Positions 18,501 through 24,259 of a stretch of DNA of 24,659 nt are shown in pieces. A program made the translations under genes and the position numbers. Positions within the stretch are counted from its first letter, which is position 1; the number at the start of each line of letters is the position of its first letter. The notes under the pieces were generated by a model that saw nothing but the letters and a program-made list of their open reading frames with translations, made no database searches and was not told the origin of the DNA. This DNA is from DATLYB01 sp964502525 (GTDB taxonomy: Bacteria > Bacteroidota > Bacteroidia > Chitinophagales > CAIOSU01). The stretch covers positions 1-24,659 of the forward strand of contig CAZCXH010000065.1 in the NCBI GenBank assembly GCA_964502525.1. The letters are read 5' to 3'.

Positions 18501-18632
18501 ACTTACGTATTTGAATATCCGCTTCGCGTTTCTCAGCGCGGTGATTTTTCCAACGGCATCACCACCATCCAGTGTATGTACGCGCCTGAGTTCAGCTCAC
18601 ATTCGGAGGGGATTAGGGTGAAAGTTGACTGA
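12519..18632 (+). CDS. large alpha-2-macroglobulin family protein with thioester motif
   Basis: This protein of 2037 residues is an alpha-2-macroglobulin-like protease trap or surface-protection protein. The N-terminus is a signal peptide or membrane anchor (FLIPSLLLVTGIALAITL) without a lipobox cysteine. Residues 25-500 are mainly helical, as in Bacteroidota members. Macroglobulin domains follow: DFHVSDRTSGKPLSDVAV near 510, and the MG2-type RAIYRPGQTVYFKGLV near 617. The A2M-core segment ETAFFFPDLKTDGQGNI, FTAPEALTRWKFMGFA lies near 1266-1300. The thioester motif C1493-A-E-Q1496 is in YPYDCAEQIFNRYYANA, followed by the helical thioester domain to about 1800 and C-terminal receptor-type domains. 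The CxEQ motif is intact, so a covalent thioester should form. No penicillin-binding protein 1C gene, the frequent partner in proteobacteria, is adjacent. The reading frame is uninterrupted over 6.1 kb. Confidence 0.95.
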   Translation: MKRFLIPSLLLVTGIALAITLMQPDDPKPLNSLDFKVGDPYDKQWKQVDSLFNLGLPKSTIQFVEKIYQQALKEKNHAQIIKALIYRMGSEYTYEEDAQMKSIIELEKDLPKIEYPAKPVLQSILATTYWRYYQTYRHQILNRTETAGFVPDDIRTWDAAKFVSKTSGLYFASLKDEDNLKRTDIGIFDSVLVRGDGSKNFRPTLFDFVAHRALEFFMSSESELTKPAYQFTIQGEDYFADAEKFAALKIESKDSLSFELQALRILQELISFHLLYKNKLPLADDDLLRLKFVHQHSTGETKDNLYLTALRLLEEKFQFDTISSRVGYAIAQHLFEQGSRYNAENGSQFQWMKKAAYDKCEDVIRRYPNTFGGNNCQALKEQLLDKSLFMQVESVNVPGEPFRALINFQNVKEAWIRAVKMTQEEIRDVESMRMEDRLGFVLGKTAVQEWSQPLLDTRDYNAHSVEIKIPPLELGKYFLIVSSTKDFSRSEGGITVATASVSNLSYISRRNADNSLDFHVSDRTSGKPLSDVAVMSYIQRYNYGSRKYDFEKAGKYKTDKDGYFRITSSARHETIRIELTYKDDYLFEDNSFYTYAQPEPQREKWITKTFFFLDRAIYRPGQTVYFKGLVIQSNGDTSQIRKNYAATIELKDVNYQKVAELKVTTNEFGTFNGTFALPQGLLNGNFTIWTETGSKYFRVEDYKRPKFEVTFKPVTGSFRLNDSVTVEGSAISYAGANLSDAQVRYRITREARFPFWWWYYKSIYPPSPAMEIANGIISTGANGNFKITFKAIPDLTISKNQSPVFTYTVHADVIDVNGETQSGETRASVGYVALQAEISLDEVLFTDVSDTLRIATKNLNGQPENAKGTVSIYKLKEPDRLLRKRLWNEPDTFTMVKDVFERDFPMDIFRNEDRFENWERETKVTESSFNTESSKDVPLTGLSGWKPGMYLAELITKDKFGEEVKALKYFTVYDPSKKAVPYKTLSWFHAVKDNGEPGETAKFLIGSSAKEVRVLYEVFSQDKTICKKWIELSNEVKTIEIPIEESYRGNIAVSLVFTKHGRNFSYFSIVTVPFTNKELSIETTTFRDKLAPGQKEEWRLKINGPNSEKAAAEMLAGMYDASLDVFAANNWNFSIYGNYYYYGREWSGFAFGINQSFLMVNEWNRKNYEIKEQRYDRLNWFILSYFDTYGWYGDGNIRYRHSMIATKSAEAAEFAAADELNVEGYDNAVSDGMAMEASPQKKGKEPPPAEQPASEVSQISPRKNLQETAFFFPDLKTDGQGNIIFSFTAPEALTRWKFMGFAHTQDLKLGFLSKETVTQKELMVMPNAPRFFRENDRISFSSKISNLSEKDLSGKAQLLLFDALTMRPVDAEFANSGSEKSFSVKKGGNTAVTWDLKIPEGISAVIYRVLASAENFSDGEENALPVLTNRMLVTETLPLNVRGGQTKQFKFDRLIGNQSSTLRHQKLTLEFTSNPAWYAIQALPYMMEYPYDCAEQIFNRYYANAIASSIANSNPRIKQVFETWKNINKDALVSNLEKNQELKSLLLEETPWVLDAQDETERKKRVALVFDLNKMASEKQSNLQKLSEAQLPNGGWPWFKGMMDNRYITQYIVTGIGRLAKINVLDLKEDGKANAMLVKAIGYLDERILEDYNYLKEHKINLDQDNLGYEHIQYLYARTMFQDVPFRPETNEAFKYYLGQEEKYWLPRNKFSQGMIALALHRNGKNESAQKIMRSLKETSLSNEEMGMYWRDNSGGYYWYMAPIETQSLLVEAFKEVSDDKQSIDEMRIWLLKQKQTQDWGSTKATADACYALLLEGTQWLDDSKLADITVGGTKIEPAKIGASVEAGTGYFKTSWDKAEIKPAMGNISVSKQGEGIGWGAMYWQYFEQLDKITPAETPLKLKKQLFVQTNTGKGPVITPITDKTQLKPGDLIKVRIELRVDRDMEFVHMKDMRAAGFEPTNVLSGYRWQGGLGYYESARDAATNFFFDWLPKGTYVFEYPLRVSQRGDFSNGITTIQCMYAPEFSSHSEGIRVKVD

Positions 18633-18758
18633 CTAAATTGATGAGGCACCATTGAAATTTGAAGAATTTAAAAGATTTCAAGCGCATCACTTCAGATTGC
18701 AGATCATCAATCAGCAACAAACATTTATCTTGGCAGGCGAATACCTTGATATTTCGTT

Positions 18759-19394
18759 ATGGCAGTGATCAATTGGGAAGAAGCTGTTCAGCCGCTGATG
18801 AAAAAATACAAGGGCAAAAAACATCCGCTGGATTATCAGAACCGTTACCAGTTGGTGGTGATGGTGGTACTCTCAGCGCAGGATTCCGACAGGCATATTA
18901 ACTCGCTTGCCCCGGCTTTGTTCAAGGCTTTTCCGGATATGTCCGCGCTTGCGAAGGCGGAACCTGAAGACCTTTTTCCTTTCATCGCCAAAGTGAGAAG
19001 CTCGGGAAAGAAATGCGAGTGGCTGCTGAAGATCGCGCGACAAATCAGAAAGGATGAAAACATTCCGCTGACGATGGAAGGGCTGGTGGCATTGCCGGGT
19101 ATCGGGCGCAAGTCTGCCAATGTCATCATGCGGGAATCTGGTGCTAAGGCGGAAGGCGTAATCGTTGACCTGCATGTAGTGCGCGTGGCGCCTCGTCTCG
19201 GTATCGCAGCCGGTACCGACCCCAAAAAGATCGAGCAGCAAATCATGGAAAAAATTCCGCGAAAGGATTGGGGCGAGGTGGGCATGGCAATTTCGTTTCT
19301 TGGACGGGAAATCTGCCGTCCCTCCAATCCAAAGCACGGGGAGTGCTTGATGAAGGATGTATGCGGATTTTACAAGGAGGGTAAACAGGGCTGA
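18759..19394 (+). CDS. nth: endonuclease III-like DNA glycosylase/AP lyase
   Basis: This base-excision-repair enzyme removes oxidised pyrimidines and nicks the abasic site. The helix-hairpin-helix is LPGIGRKSANVIM with catalytic lysine K118, and the catalytic aspartate is D137 in VDLHVVRVAPRLG. The length of 211 matches the family. The C-terminal iron-sulfur loop is unusual: endonuclease III normally has C-x6-C-x2-C-x5-C, but here it reads C186-x6-H193-x2-C196-x5-C202, so the second ligand is histidine. The cluster might be held by three Cys and one His, or be lost. A TATCTTGG promoter-like motif lies at 18726-18733. It is probably transcribed alone. Confidence 0.92.
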   Translation: MAVINWEEAVQPLMKKYKGKKHPLDYQNRYQLVVMVVLSAQDSDRHINSLAPALFKAFPDMSALAKAEPEDLFPFIAKVRSSGKKCEWLLKIARQIRKDENIPLTMEGLVALPGIGRKSANVIMRESGAKAEGVIVDLHVVRVAPRLGIAAGTDPKKIEQQIMEKIPRKDWGEVGMAISFLGREICRPSNPKHGECLMKDVCGFYKEGKQG

Positions 19395-19404
19395 TAGAAG
19401 ATTT

Positions 19405-19482
19405 CGGAAAGTCTCCGTTTTTTAACTTCCCATCTTTCACCTTCACAAAATAAACTCCCGGTGGGCTATATGATTTCCGATG
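19405..19482 (-). pseudogene. possible leftover of a T9SS C-terminal sorting domain, within a 325-base gene-free gap
   Basis: The gap 19395-19719 holds no intact gene. On its minus strand SYSPPGVYFVKVKDGKL resembles the final strands of type IX secretion sorting domains (S-PGVYFVKV). A stop lies shortly upstream and the normal closing residues are missing downstream. It would be the tail of a lost secreted-protein gene. The match is short, so confidence is low. Confidence 0.25.
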
Positions 19483-19706
19483 ACTTTGGTCACTATGTTT
19501 ATATTATACCTTAAATCCGAGAAGGAAGGATGCTGCCAAATATAGATGATGATGTTAATGCAAACATCACCGAAACGGTGGTTGTTAAAAATCACCGGAA
19601 TGGTTACGGTGAAGTGCGTGCGTAAAATATGCAAAATGAAAACGCCACTGCCTCGTTCGTTTCAATGAAATCAAGCGTGACACAACAAGTTTTCATTTAA
19701 AACAAT

Positions 19707-19714
19707 TATTTTTG
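19707..19714 (+). promoter_or_regulatory. -7 promoter element TATTTTTG before the antitoxin
   Basis: TATTTTTG fits TAnnTTTG exactly and ends 5 bases before the ATG at 19720. Transcription would start at or within a base or two of the ATG, so the antitoxin mRNA is probably leaderless. No -33 element is clear. Confidence 0.45.
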
Positions 19715-19719
19715 ATACC

Positions 19720-19944
19720 ATGACTACTGTTACTATCACGCTGCACGATACCAAAGAAGCTAATCTGCTAATTGAACTTGCTAGAAAACTCGGTTCTGTA
19801 GAATCCATCAAGTCAGGGAAACGCAATCTTGCCGTTAAAGGAGAGCCGATGAGCCTACGCGAATTCCGCAGCATGATACGCAAATCGGAAAAGAGCGGCT
19901 TCATCTCAGCCGGGCAACTTGCTGCCGAAATTAAGGGCTGGTGA
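19720..19944 (+). CDS. putative antitoxin of a ParE/RelE-type module
   Basis: The protein is 74 residues with an N-terminal strand (TTVTITLHDTKEA), then a helix (ANLLIELARKLGSVESI) and a charged helical C-terminus (LREFRSMIRKSEKSGFISAGQLAAEIKGW). The architecture, with a folded N-terminus for dimerisation and a helical tail to cover the toxin, and the position immediately before a ParE-like toxin identify it as an antitoxin. Its stop overlaps the toxin's GTG start (GTGA at 19941-19944), which implies translational coupling. It is intact. The exact antitoxin family is not recognised. Confidence 0.7.
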   Translation: MTTVTITLHDTKEANLLIELARKLGSVESIKSGKRNLAVKGEPMSLREFRSMIRKSEKSGFISAGQLAAEIKGW

Positions 19945-20271
19945 AAGAAGACCATTTTTCTGTTCATTGGTCTCTTCATGCGCGCGCTAATCTCAAAGAC
20001 ATTTATGATTATATCCGGCAGGATAGTCTGAGGAACGCTCGTAATGTTGTGAGCAATATTGTCCGCCTTTCAAGGTCGCTTTCATACATCCCCTTTCGTT
20101 TTGCAGAGTGTCCCGAACTTCCAACGAAAAACAAAATCTATCGTAAGGTGACATTATGCTTCATATAAAATCGTGTATCGCGTGAAAGGTTCGCGGGTTG
20201 AAATTCTAAGCATCTTCCATTCCAGTCAAAATCCGAAAAAGCTAAAAGCCCTCAGAAAAATAAAAACTTAG
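19941..20271 (+). pseudogene. ParE/RelE-family toxin with a single frameshift
   Basis: The first frame encodes a ParE-like start (VHWSLHARANLKDIYDYIRQ, then ARNVVSNIVRLSRSLSYIPF) up to KIYRKVTLC and stops at 20166-20168. The next frame continues the family perfectly: YKIVYRVKGSRVEILSIFHS, then SQNPKKLKALRKIKT, ending at the TAG at 20269-20271. Removing one T near 20161 joins the two as ...TLCSYKIVYRVKG..., giving a normal 109-residue toxin. So one base was inserted. The truncated product lacks the C-terminal strands that carry the toxic surface, so it is probably inactive. The antitoxin upstream is intact and overlaps by four bases. Confidence 0.8.
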
Positions 20272-20395
20272 TTCCGGCTTTTACTCAGGCTTATCCACCC
20301 CAGCCTCCTGTCAACGTGCCTCACGTCAAAAACCTTAGTACAAAAGCCTCGCACAAACTTTGACCTTATTGCACCCGCTCAAAATTGCGCCTCCG

Positions 20396-21050
20396 CTAAG
20401 AAGTAAGCAAGGCGTACTTTATCAACTCAGTCACATTGCGCATGCCGAGCTTGTTGAGGATATGGCTGCGGTGGGTTTTCACGGTGTCATAGGAAATAGA
20501 GAGCTGTTTGGCTATCTCGCTGTTTTTTTTGCCGTCAGCAAGCATGCTCATAATTTCCCTTTCGCGCTTTGACAGCTTGTCGTGAAGTTCGGGATTCCCG
20601 TAGTTCTTTGCATCATGTGCCTGCGGTTGACGCCCTTCCCCGATAGTTATAAAACTTCCATCCGGTGCTTTCATAATCTGATGCAACCCGTTAAGCAGTT
20701 GGCGATAGCTGAGCCCCTTGGTAAAGAACCCGTCAACGAATGATTTCCGCGCCTGGTGAACGGTCTTGACTCCCCCGAATGCGGTCACTACCGCTATTTT
20801 CATTGCGGGGTAGCGCTTTTTGATTTTGCTGCAAAGCTGAAAGCCGTCTGCACCGGTAAAATTCAGGTCGAGCAGCAGGAGATCAAATGGGATGGCGGTG
20901 CAAATAGTTGAACAAAGAATCATCGTCACCAAAGATTTTTAGAACCCGGTAATTGCCGCTTGCGTTCATCAACGATTGGATCCCTTCCGCAACCAGTAAC
21001 TGGTCGGAGGAGATGACGGCTCTTACCGGGATTTTTTTGGGGTTCTTCAA
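20396..21050 (-). pseudogene. LuxR/NarL-type response regulator, frameshifted in the receiver domain
   Basis: On the minus strand, starting at TTG 21050, the receiver begins VRAVISSDQLLVAEGIQSLM and runs to FNYLHRHP before a stop at 20883-20885. The neighbouring frame continues FDLLLLDLNFTGADGFQLC, with the predicted phospho-acceptor D61, then KIAVVTAFGG and FFTKGLS. The LuxR-type helix-turn-helix follows (LSKREREIMSMLADGKKNSE, then IAKQLSISYDTVKTHRSHIL). One extra C in CATCCCATTTG explains the break; without it the protein would be 217 residues, a normal length. There is no histidine kinase beside it, so it is an orphan regulator. It diverges from the lipoprotein genes at 21263, with 212 bases between. 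Internal restart could still yield a free DNA-binding domain. Confidence 0.8.
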
Positions 21051-21231
21051 AGCACCTCAAATTAAATATCATTTTCATTCAGAAATGATGACATTGGTCA
21101 CCATATATCACCCGCCCAACTGAGGCAATCCGAACCCGCCCCCGGGGTAATCGCTTTTTCCGCTATGCACACCCTGTATATAAATTCCAACGCTCAATTT
21201 CCGCATTTAACAAATACTTTCTACCTTCGCG

Positions 21232-21239
21232 CTAAAATT
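21232..21239 (+). promoter_or_regulatory. probable -7 promoter element TACCTTCG
   Basis: TACCTTCG differs by one base from TAnnTTTG, a common variant, and lies 23 bases before the lipoprotein ATG at 21263. An ATTT at about 21207-21210 is at the spacing expected for a weak -33 element. It supports ATG 21263 over an upstream TTG at 21254. Confidence 0.4.
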
Positions 21240-21262
21240 CCATTCAACCTAAATTGAAACTT

Positions 21263-22321
21263 ATGAAAACTTATCTCGCAACCATCACTGCATCTGTTTT
21301 ATTTGTTCTTGTATCATGCAATAATCAGAGCGCCACAGACCAGACCGATCTGACCCGCGGAGGGGCACCGGCACTAAGCCAGGCTGATTTGATGAAGCAG
21401 GCTTACCGGGAAATTGTGAAAGCTTTTGAGACGGGCAATACCGACAGCCTCGGTAAGTATGTGGCAGAAAATTCCATTGACCACGGCACCCCGCCTCCCG
21501 GCATCACCAGCACCGGCTTGCAGCGGTTTAAAGACATGATTGCTCTCTACAGAACTTCTTTTCCCGATATGAAAATGACTTATCACAATTTGGTTGCGGA
21601 TGGTGATTTGCTGCTTGCCCATGGAACCTGGTCGGGAACCAATAGCGGTCCTTTCATGAACGGTCCTGCAACCAACAAACCGGTTTCTGCGGAATTTGTG
21701 GACATCGTCCGTTGGGAAAACGGAAAATTCGCTGAACACTGGGAGGTAAGCGACAATATCGCCTTCTTCACTCAGATGGGCTTGATGCCGCAGCAAGGAC
21801 CCGCTCCCGCAACCGTTCAGCATAACACTTATGACTGGAATGCAACGGCTGCCACCGACCCGGCAAAAGCCGCCAAAATGAAAGAAGCTTATGCCGCTGT
21901 GCTGAATTTAATCCAGGCAGGCGACCTCGCCAATATTGGAAATTATCTTACCGATGATTTCAAGGAACACATGCAGTTTCCCGGTCAAACCATGGCTGCA
22001 GGGCTGGAAGGCGCCAAGCAAGCCATGACGATGTTAAAGCAGGCGTATCCTGACTTGAAAATGACTGTCGAGCATGTGGCGGTTGAAGGAGATATTTTAA
22101 TCGGACATATTTTGACAGAAGGAACATATTCGGGTAATTTTCCAAGCTTGCCAGCCACAGCCAAAGGCAAAACCGTAAGATTCGCTGTTGTTGACATTTT
22201 AAAATTCAATGCTGAAGGAAAGACCACCGACCATTGGGAGGTGGGCGACCATTACACCGAATTGGTGCAACTCGGAGCGCTTCCGCCTCCGGGTGCCGAT
22301 GCCCAGGCGTCAGCACAATAA
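21263..22321 (+). CDS. lipoprotein with two tandem SnoaL/NTF2-like domains
   Basis: A lipoprotein signal peptide (MKTYLATITASVLFVLVSC) gives a mature protein lipidated at its first Cys. Two copies of an NTF2-like, SnoaL-type (ester-cyclase-like) domain follow, at about residues 45-175 and 205-335. They align internally: YREIVKAFETGNTDSLGKYV with YAAVLNLIQAGDLANIGNYL, SFPDMKMTYHNLVADGDLLL with AYPDLKMTVEHVAVEGDILI, and HWEVSDNIAFFTQMGLMP with HWEVGDHYTELVQLGALPP. SnoaL-like folds bind small hydrophobic ligands in a cone, and some are aldol or polyketide cyclases; here an extracytoplasmic ligand-binding or detoxifying role is inference. It is followed by a related single-domain gene after 30 bases. 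Confidence 0.85.
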   Translation: MKTYLATITASVLFVLVSCNNQSATDQTDLTRGGAPALSQADLMKQAYREIVKAFETGNTDSLGKYVAENSIDHGTPPPGITSTGLQRFKDMIALYRTSFPDMKMTYHNLVADGDLLLAHGTWSGTNSGPFMNGPATNKPVSAEFVDIVRWENGKFAEHWEVSDNIAFFTQMGLMPQQGPAPATVQHNTYDWNATAATDPAKAAKMKEAYAAVLNLIQAGDLANIGNYLTDDFKEHMQFPGQTMAAGLEGAKQAMTMLKQAYPDLKMTVEHVAVEGDILIGHILTEGTYSGNFPSLPATAKGKTVRFAVVDILKFNAEGKTTDHWEVGDHYTELVQLGALPPPGADAQASAQ

Positions 22322-22351
22322 CTTAATTTTTAATCACCAACCCCTTCAACC

Positions 22352-22879
22352 ATGAAAACAATTAAATTGATTTTAAGCACTGTCATTGTGGCGATGGCGG
22401 TTTCGTGCCAGCAACCTGTCCCCCCGGCAGAAGCAATCGCGGAAGCAGTTGCGCCTCCTCCACCACCCGACCATTCGGCATTGGTGAACAGTTTCCTCGC
22501 GGCAATGGACGCCAATGATTCAACAGCGCTTTTCGCAAACTGCGCAGCCGATTTCATGGTATATCATCCGAATTATCCGGCTCCGCTTGGCAGGGCGGCA
22601 TTCATGGCTCATGTTCGAACCATGAACGCAGCTTTCACGGGAGCAAAGCACACTGCAATGGAAACCATATCCACCGCTAATGGTGCTGCGACACTTGGCA
22701 AGGTGAGCGGAAAGCACACGGGCACCCTAAATGGCATTCCGCCAAGCAACAATGATGTTTCCGTACCCTGGCTTTCCTATTTGAAGTTGGATGAAACAGG
22801 CAAAGCAACTGAGCTCCATGTGCAGTTTAACCAAATATCATTCCTGACGCAGTTGGGTGTGAAAATGACCGGAAGCTGA
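22352..22879 (+). CDS. NTF2-like domain lipoprotein
   Basis: The protein is 175 residues: a lipoprotein signal peptide ending in VAMAVSC, a low-complexity Pro/Ala linker (PPAEAIAEAVAPPPPPD), and one NTF2-like domain. The domain reads LVNSFLAAMDANDSTALFAN, FMVYHPNYPAPLGRAAFMAH, WLSYLKLDETGKATELHVQF and ends FLTQLGVKM, parallel to the FTQMGLMP ending of the neighbouring lipoprotein's first domain. It is therefore probably a diverged paralogue from local duplication. It shares an operon with the upstream gene (30-base gap), and a strong terminator starts 21 bases after its stop. Its function is not known. Confidence 0.8.
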   Translation: MKTIKLILSTVIVAMAVSCQQPVPPAEAIAEAVAPPPPPDHSALVNSFLAAMDANDSTALFANCAADFMVYHPNYPAPLGRAAFMAHVRTMNAAFTGAKHTAMETISTANGAATLGKVSGKHTGTLNGIPPSNNDVSVPWLSYLKLDETGKATELHVQFNQISFLTQLGVKMTGS

Positions 22880-22900
22880 TTGTTGGGGTATTCAATTTTT

Positions 22901-22939
22901 AAAAAGCTCTCCGCTACCTTTGCAGAGAGCTTTTTTTTT
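22901..22939 (+). terminator. intrinsic terminator with 11-bp stem and nine-T run
   Basis: AAAAAGCTCTC (22901-22911) pairs perfectly with GAGAGCTTTTT (22925-22935) around a 13-base loop, and the T-run continues to 22939. It closes the two-gene lipoprotein operon. The loop contains the promoter motif of the next gene. Confidence 0.85.
22915..22922 (+). promoter_or_regulatory. -7 promoter element TACCTTTG inside the terminator loop
   Basis: TACCTTTG fits TAnnTTTG exactly and lies 31 bases before the hydrolase ATG at 22954. It falls wholly within the loop of the terminator, so initiation would begin in or just before the T-run. No clear -33 element is seen. Confidence 0.5.
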
Positions 22940-22953
22940 GACGGAAATACTAC

Positions 22954-23844
22954 ATGAAGAAATTTCTGAACATAAGCATCGCGCTTGCAGGACTTGGAGT
23001 GGTGATGCTTGCAGCAGGATATTATTACATCGCTCACCAGGAAGAGGGCAGCTGCTTCGAAAGCGATGGCGCAAGGATTCATTATTTCGATGAAGGCGTG
23101 GGCGCACCTGTAGTGCTGGTTCATGGCTTTGCCGCCAATTCCGATCTGAACTGGAGAAGGCCCGGAATGTACCAGCGGCTGCTTGATGAGGGCTTCCGGG
23201 TGATAACGATGGATTTGCGAGGACATGGCAAATCAGGCAAGCCGCATGATCCTTCGCAGTATGGCGAAAGGATGGTGAAAGATGTCGTGGCGCTCATTGA
23301 CTATGTGGGTCTGGAAAAGGTTCACCTCGTGGGATACTCGCTGGGCGGGTTTGTTGCCCTGAAAGCTGCGGTGCTCTATCCGGATCGATGGCTCACCGTT
23401 ACGGCTATGGCTTCCGGCTGGGACAATCCTGACAACAGCCACAGCTTCGATGCGATCCAGGCAGCGATGGCGGATTACGAAGCTGGAAAAGCAGTAGGTC
23501 CGCTCATCAATTATTTTGATGAAACCGGGGAAATGAAGACCGGTTTTTTCCATACGCTGATGTTCAAAATATTAACAACTTATGTTAACGATCGGAACAG
23601 TTTGATTGCAGTCATGAAAAGCTCCAAAATATTTGGAATTACAGAACAGGAAATCAAGTCAGTTAAAGTTCCTGTTTGCAGCATCATTGGTGATAAAGAT
23701 CCGTTTCTGAACAAAGCGAAAGCGCTCTCAGGCGTGGTGAGCAACCATCAGATTATCGTTATCGAAGGCGCCAACCATATCACCACGATGTCTTCAAAAA
23801 AGGCAAAAGACGGGCTGGCGGAATTTTTAAAAAAGAATAGTTAA
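22954..23844 (+). CDS. alpha/beta-fold hydrolase with N-terminal membrane anchor
   Basis: The N-terminal hydrophobic segment (NISIALAGLGVVMLAAGYYY) is an uncleaved anchor or signal. The hydrolase core is complete: oxyanion-hole VVLVHGFAAN, MDLRGHGKSGKP, nucleophile S129 in VGYSLGGFVALKAA, acid in IIGDKDPF (D249), and H275 in IEGANHITTM. This is the catalytic triad of esterases, lipases and related enzymes, acting outside the cytoplasm if the anchor is exported. The substrate is unknown. The length of 296 is typical. It has its own promoter inside the upstream terminator and is followed by a direct repeat at 23873. Confidence 0.9.
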   Translation: MKKFLNISIALAGLGVVMLAAGYYYIAHQEEGSCFESDGARIHYFDEGVGAPVVLVHGFAANSDLNWRRPGMYQRLLDEGFRVITMDLRGHGKSGKPHDPSQYGERMVKDVVALIDYVGLEKVHLVGYSLGGFVALKAAVLYPDRWLTVTAMASGWDNPDNSHSFDAIQAAMADYEAGKAVGPLINYFDETGEMKTGFFHTLMFKILTTYVNDRNSLIAVMKSSKIFGITEQEIKSVKVPVCSIIGDKDPFLNKAKALSGVVSNHQIIVIEGANHITTMSSKKAKDGLAEFLKKNS

Positions 23845-23872
23845 ACAAACTCAAAACTTCAAACTAAGAAAG

Positions 23873-23895
23873 GGGGATTTTCCGCGAAAAAAGTA
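23873..23895 (+). repeat. left copy of a 23-bp perfect direct repeat flanking the MNT-HEPN cassette
   Basis: The copy starts GGGGATTTTCCGCG and ends AAAAAAGTA; it is identical over 23 bases to 24609-24631. It contains a small dyad, TTTTC-CGC-GAAAA. It lies 28 bases after the hydrolase stop and 73 bases before the antitoxin start. Confidence 0.85.
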
Positions 23896-23968
23896 ATTGG
23901 TGAGTGGTTTTTTTAATGCTACTTTTAGGTCGGGTGCTATTAAGCAGCAAATGATATAATTTTCAGCC

Positions 23969-24259
23969 ATGATTACAAAGGCAATCATCAAAGAGAAACT
24001 GAAAAAAGCTTTGCCGGAGCTGAAAACAAAATACCCTATTGAGCGGCTTGCCCTGTTCGGCTCTTATGCGCGGGGCGACCAGCGCGAAGACAGCGATATT
24101 GACATCCTGGTGGAGTTCAACGGGGAGATAGGCTGGGAATTTTTCGACCTTGCCAATGAGCTTGAAAAAACACTCGGACACCGCGTTGACCTTGTTTCCC
24201 GCATGGGCATAAAGCCTCATTACTGGGAATACATAGAGGAGGATGTGCTATATGTCTAA
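23969..24259 (+). CDS. mntA: MNT-domain nucleotidyltransferase antitoxin (MntA-like)
   Basis: The protein is 96 residues, a minimal nucleotidyltransferase with the exact motif G31-S32-x10-D43-x-D45 (FGSYARGDQREDSDIDIL). In characterised HepT-MntA modules this enzyme transfers AMP groups to a tyrosine beside the HEPN active site and so silences the toxin. The catalytic residues are all present and the length is standard. The next gene's ATG (24252) overlaps its stop, the usual order antitoxin-toxin for this family. The whole pair lies between 23-bp direct repeats. Confidence 0.9.
   Translation: MITKAIIKEKLKKALPELKTKYPIERLALFGSYARGDQREDSDIDILVEFNGEIGWEFFDLANELEKTLGHRVDLVSRMGIKPHYWEYIEEDVLYV

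Noticed and set aside
18845..19337. Two long minus-strand open frames over the endonuclease III gene
   Set aside because: They are antisense shadows of a gene with intact catalytic motifs.
19941..20271. Programmed frameshifting as the explanation of the split toxin
   Set aside because: There is no slippery heptamer or downstream structure at the shift point, and a single inserted T explains it more simply.
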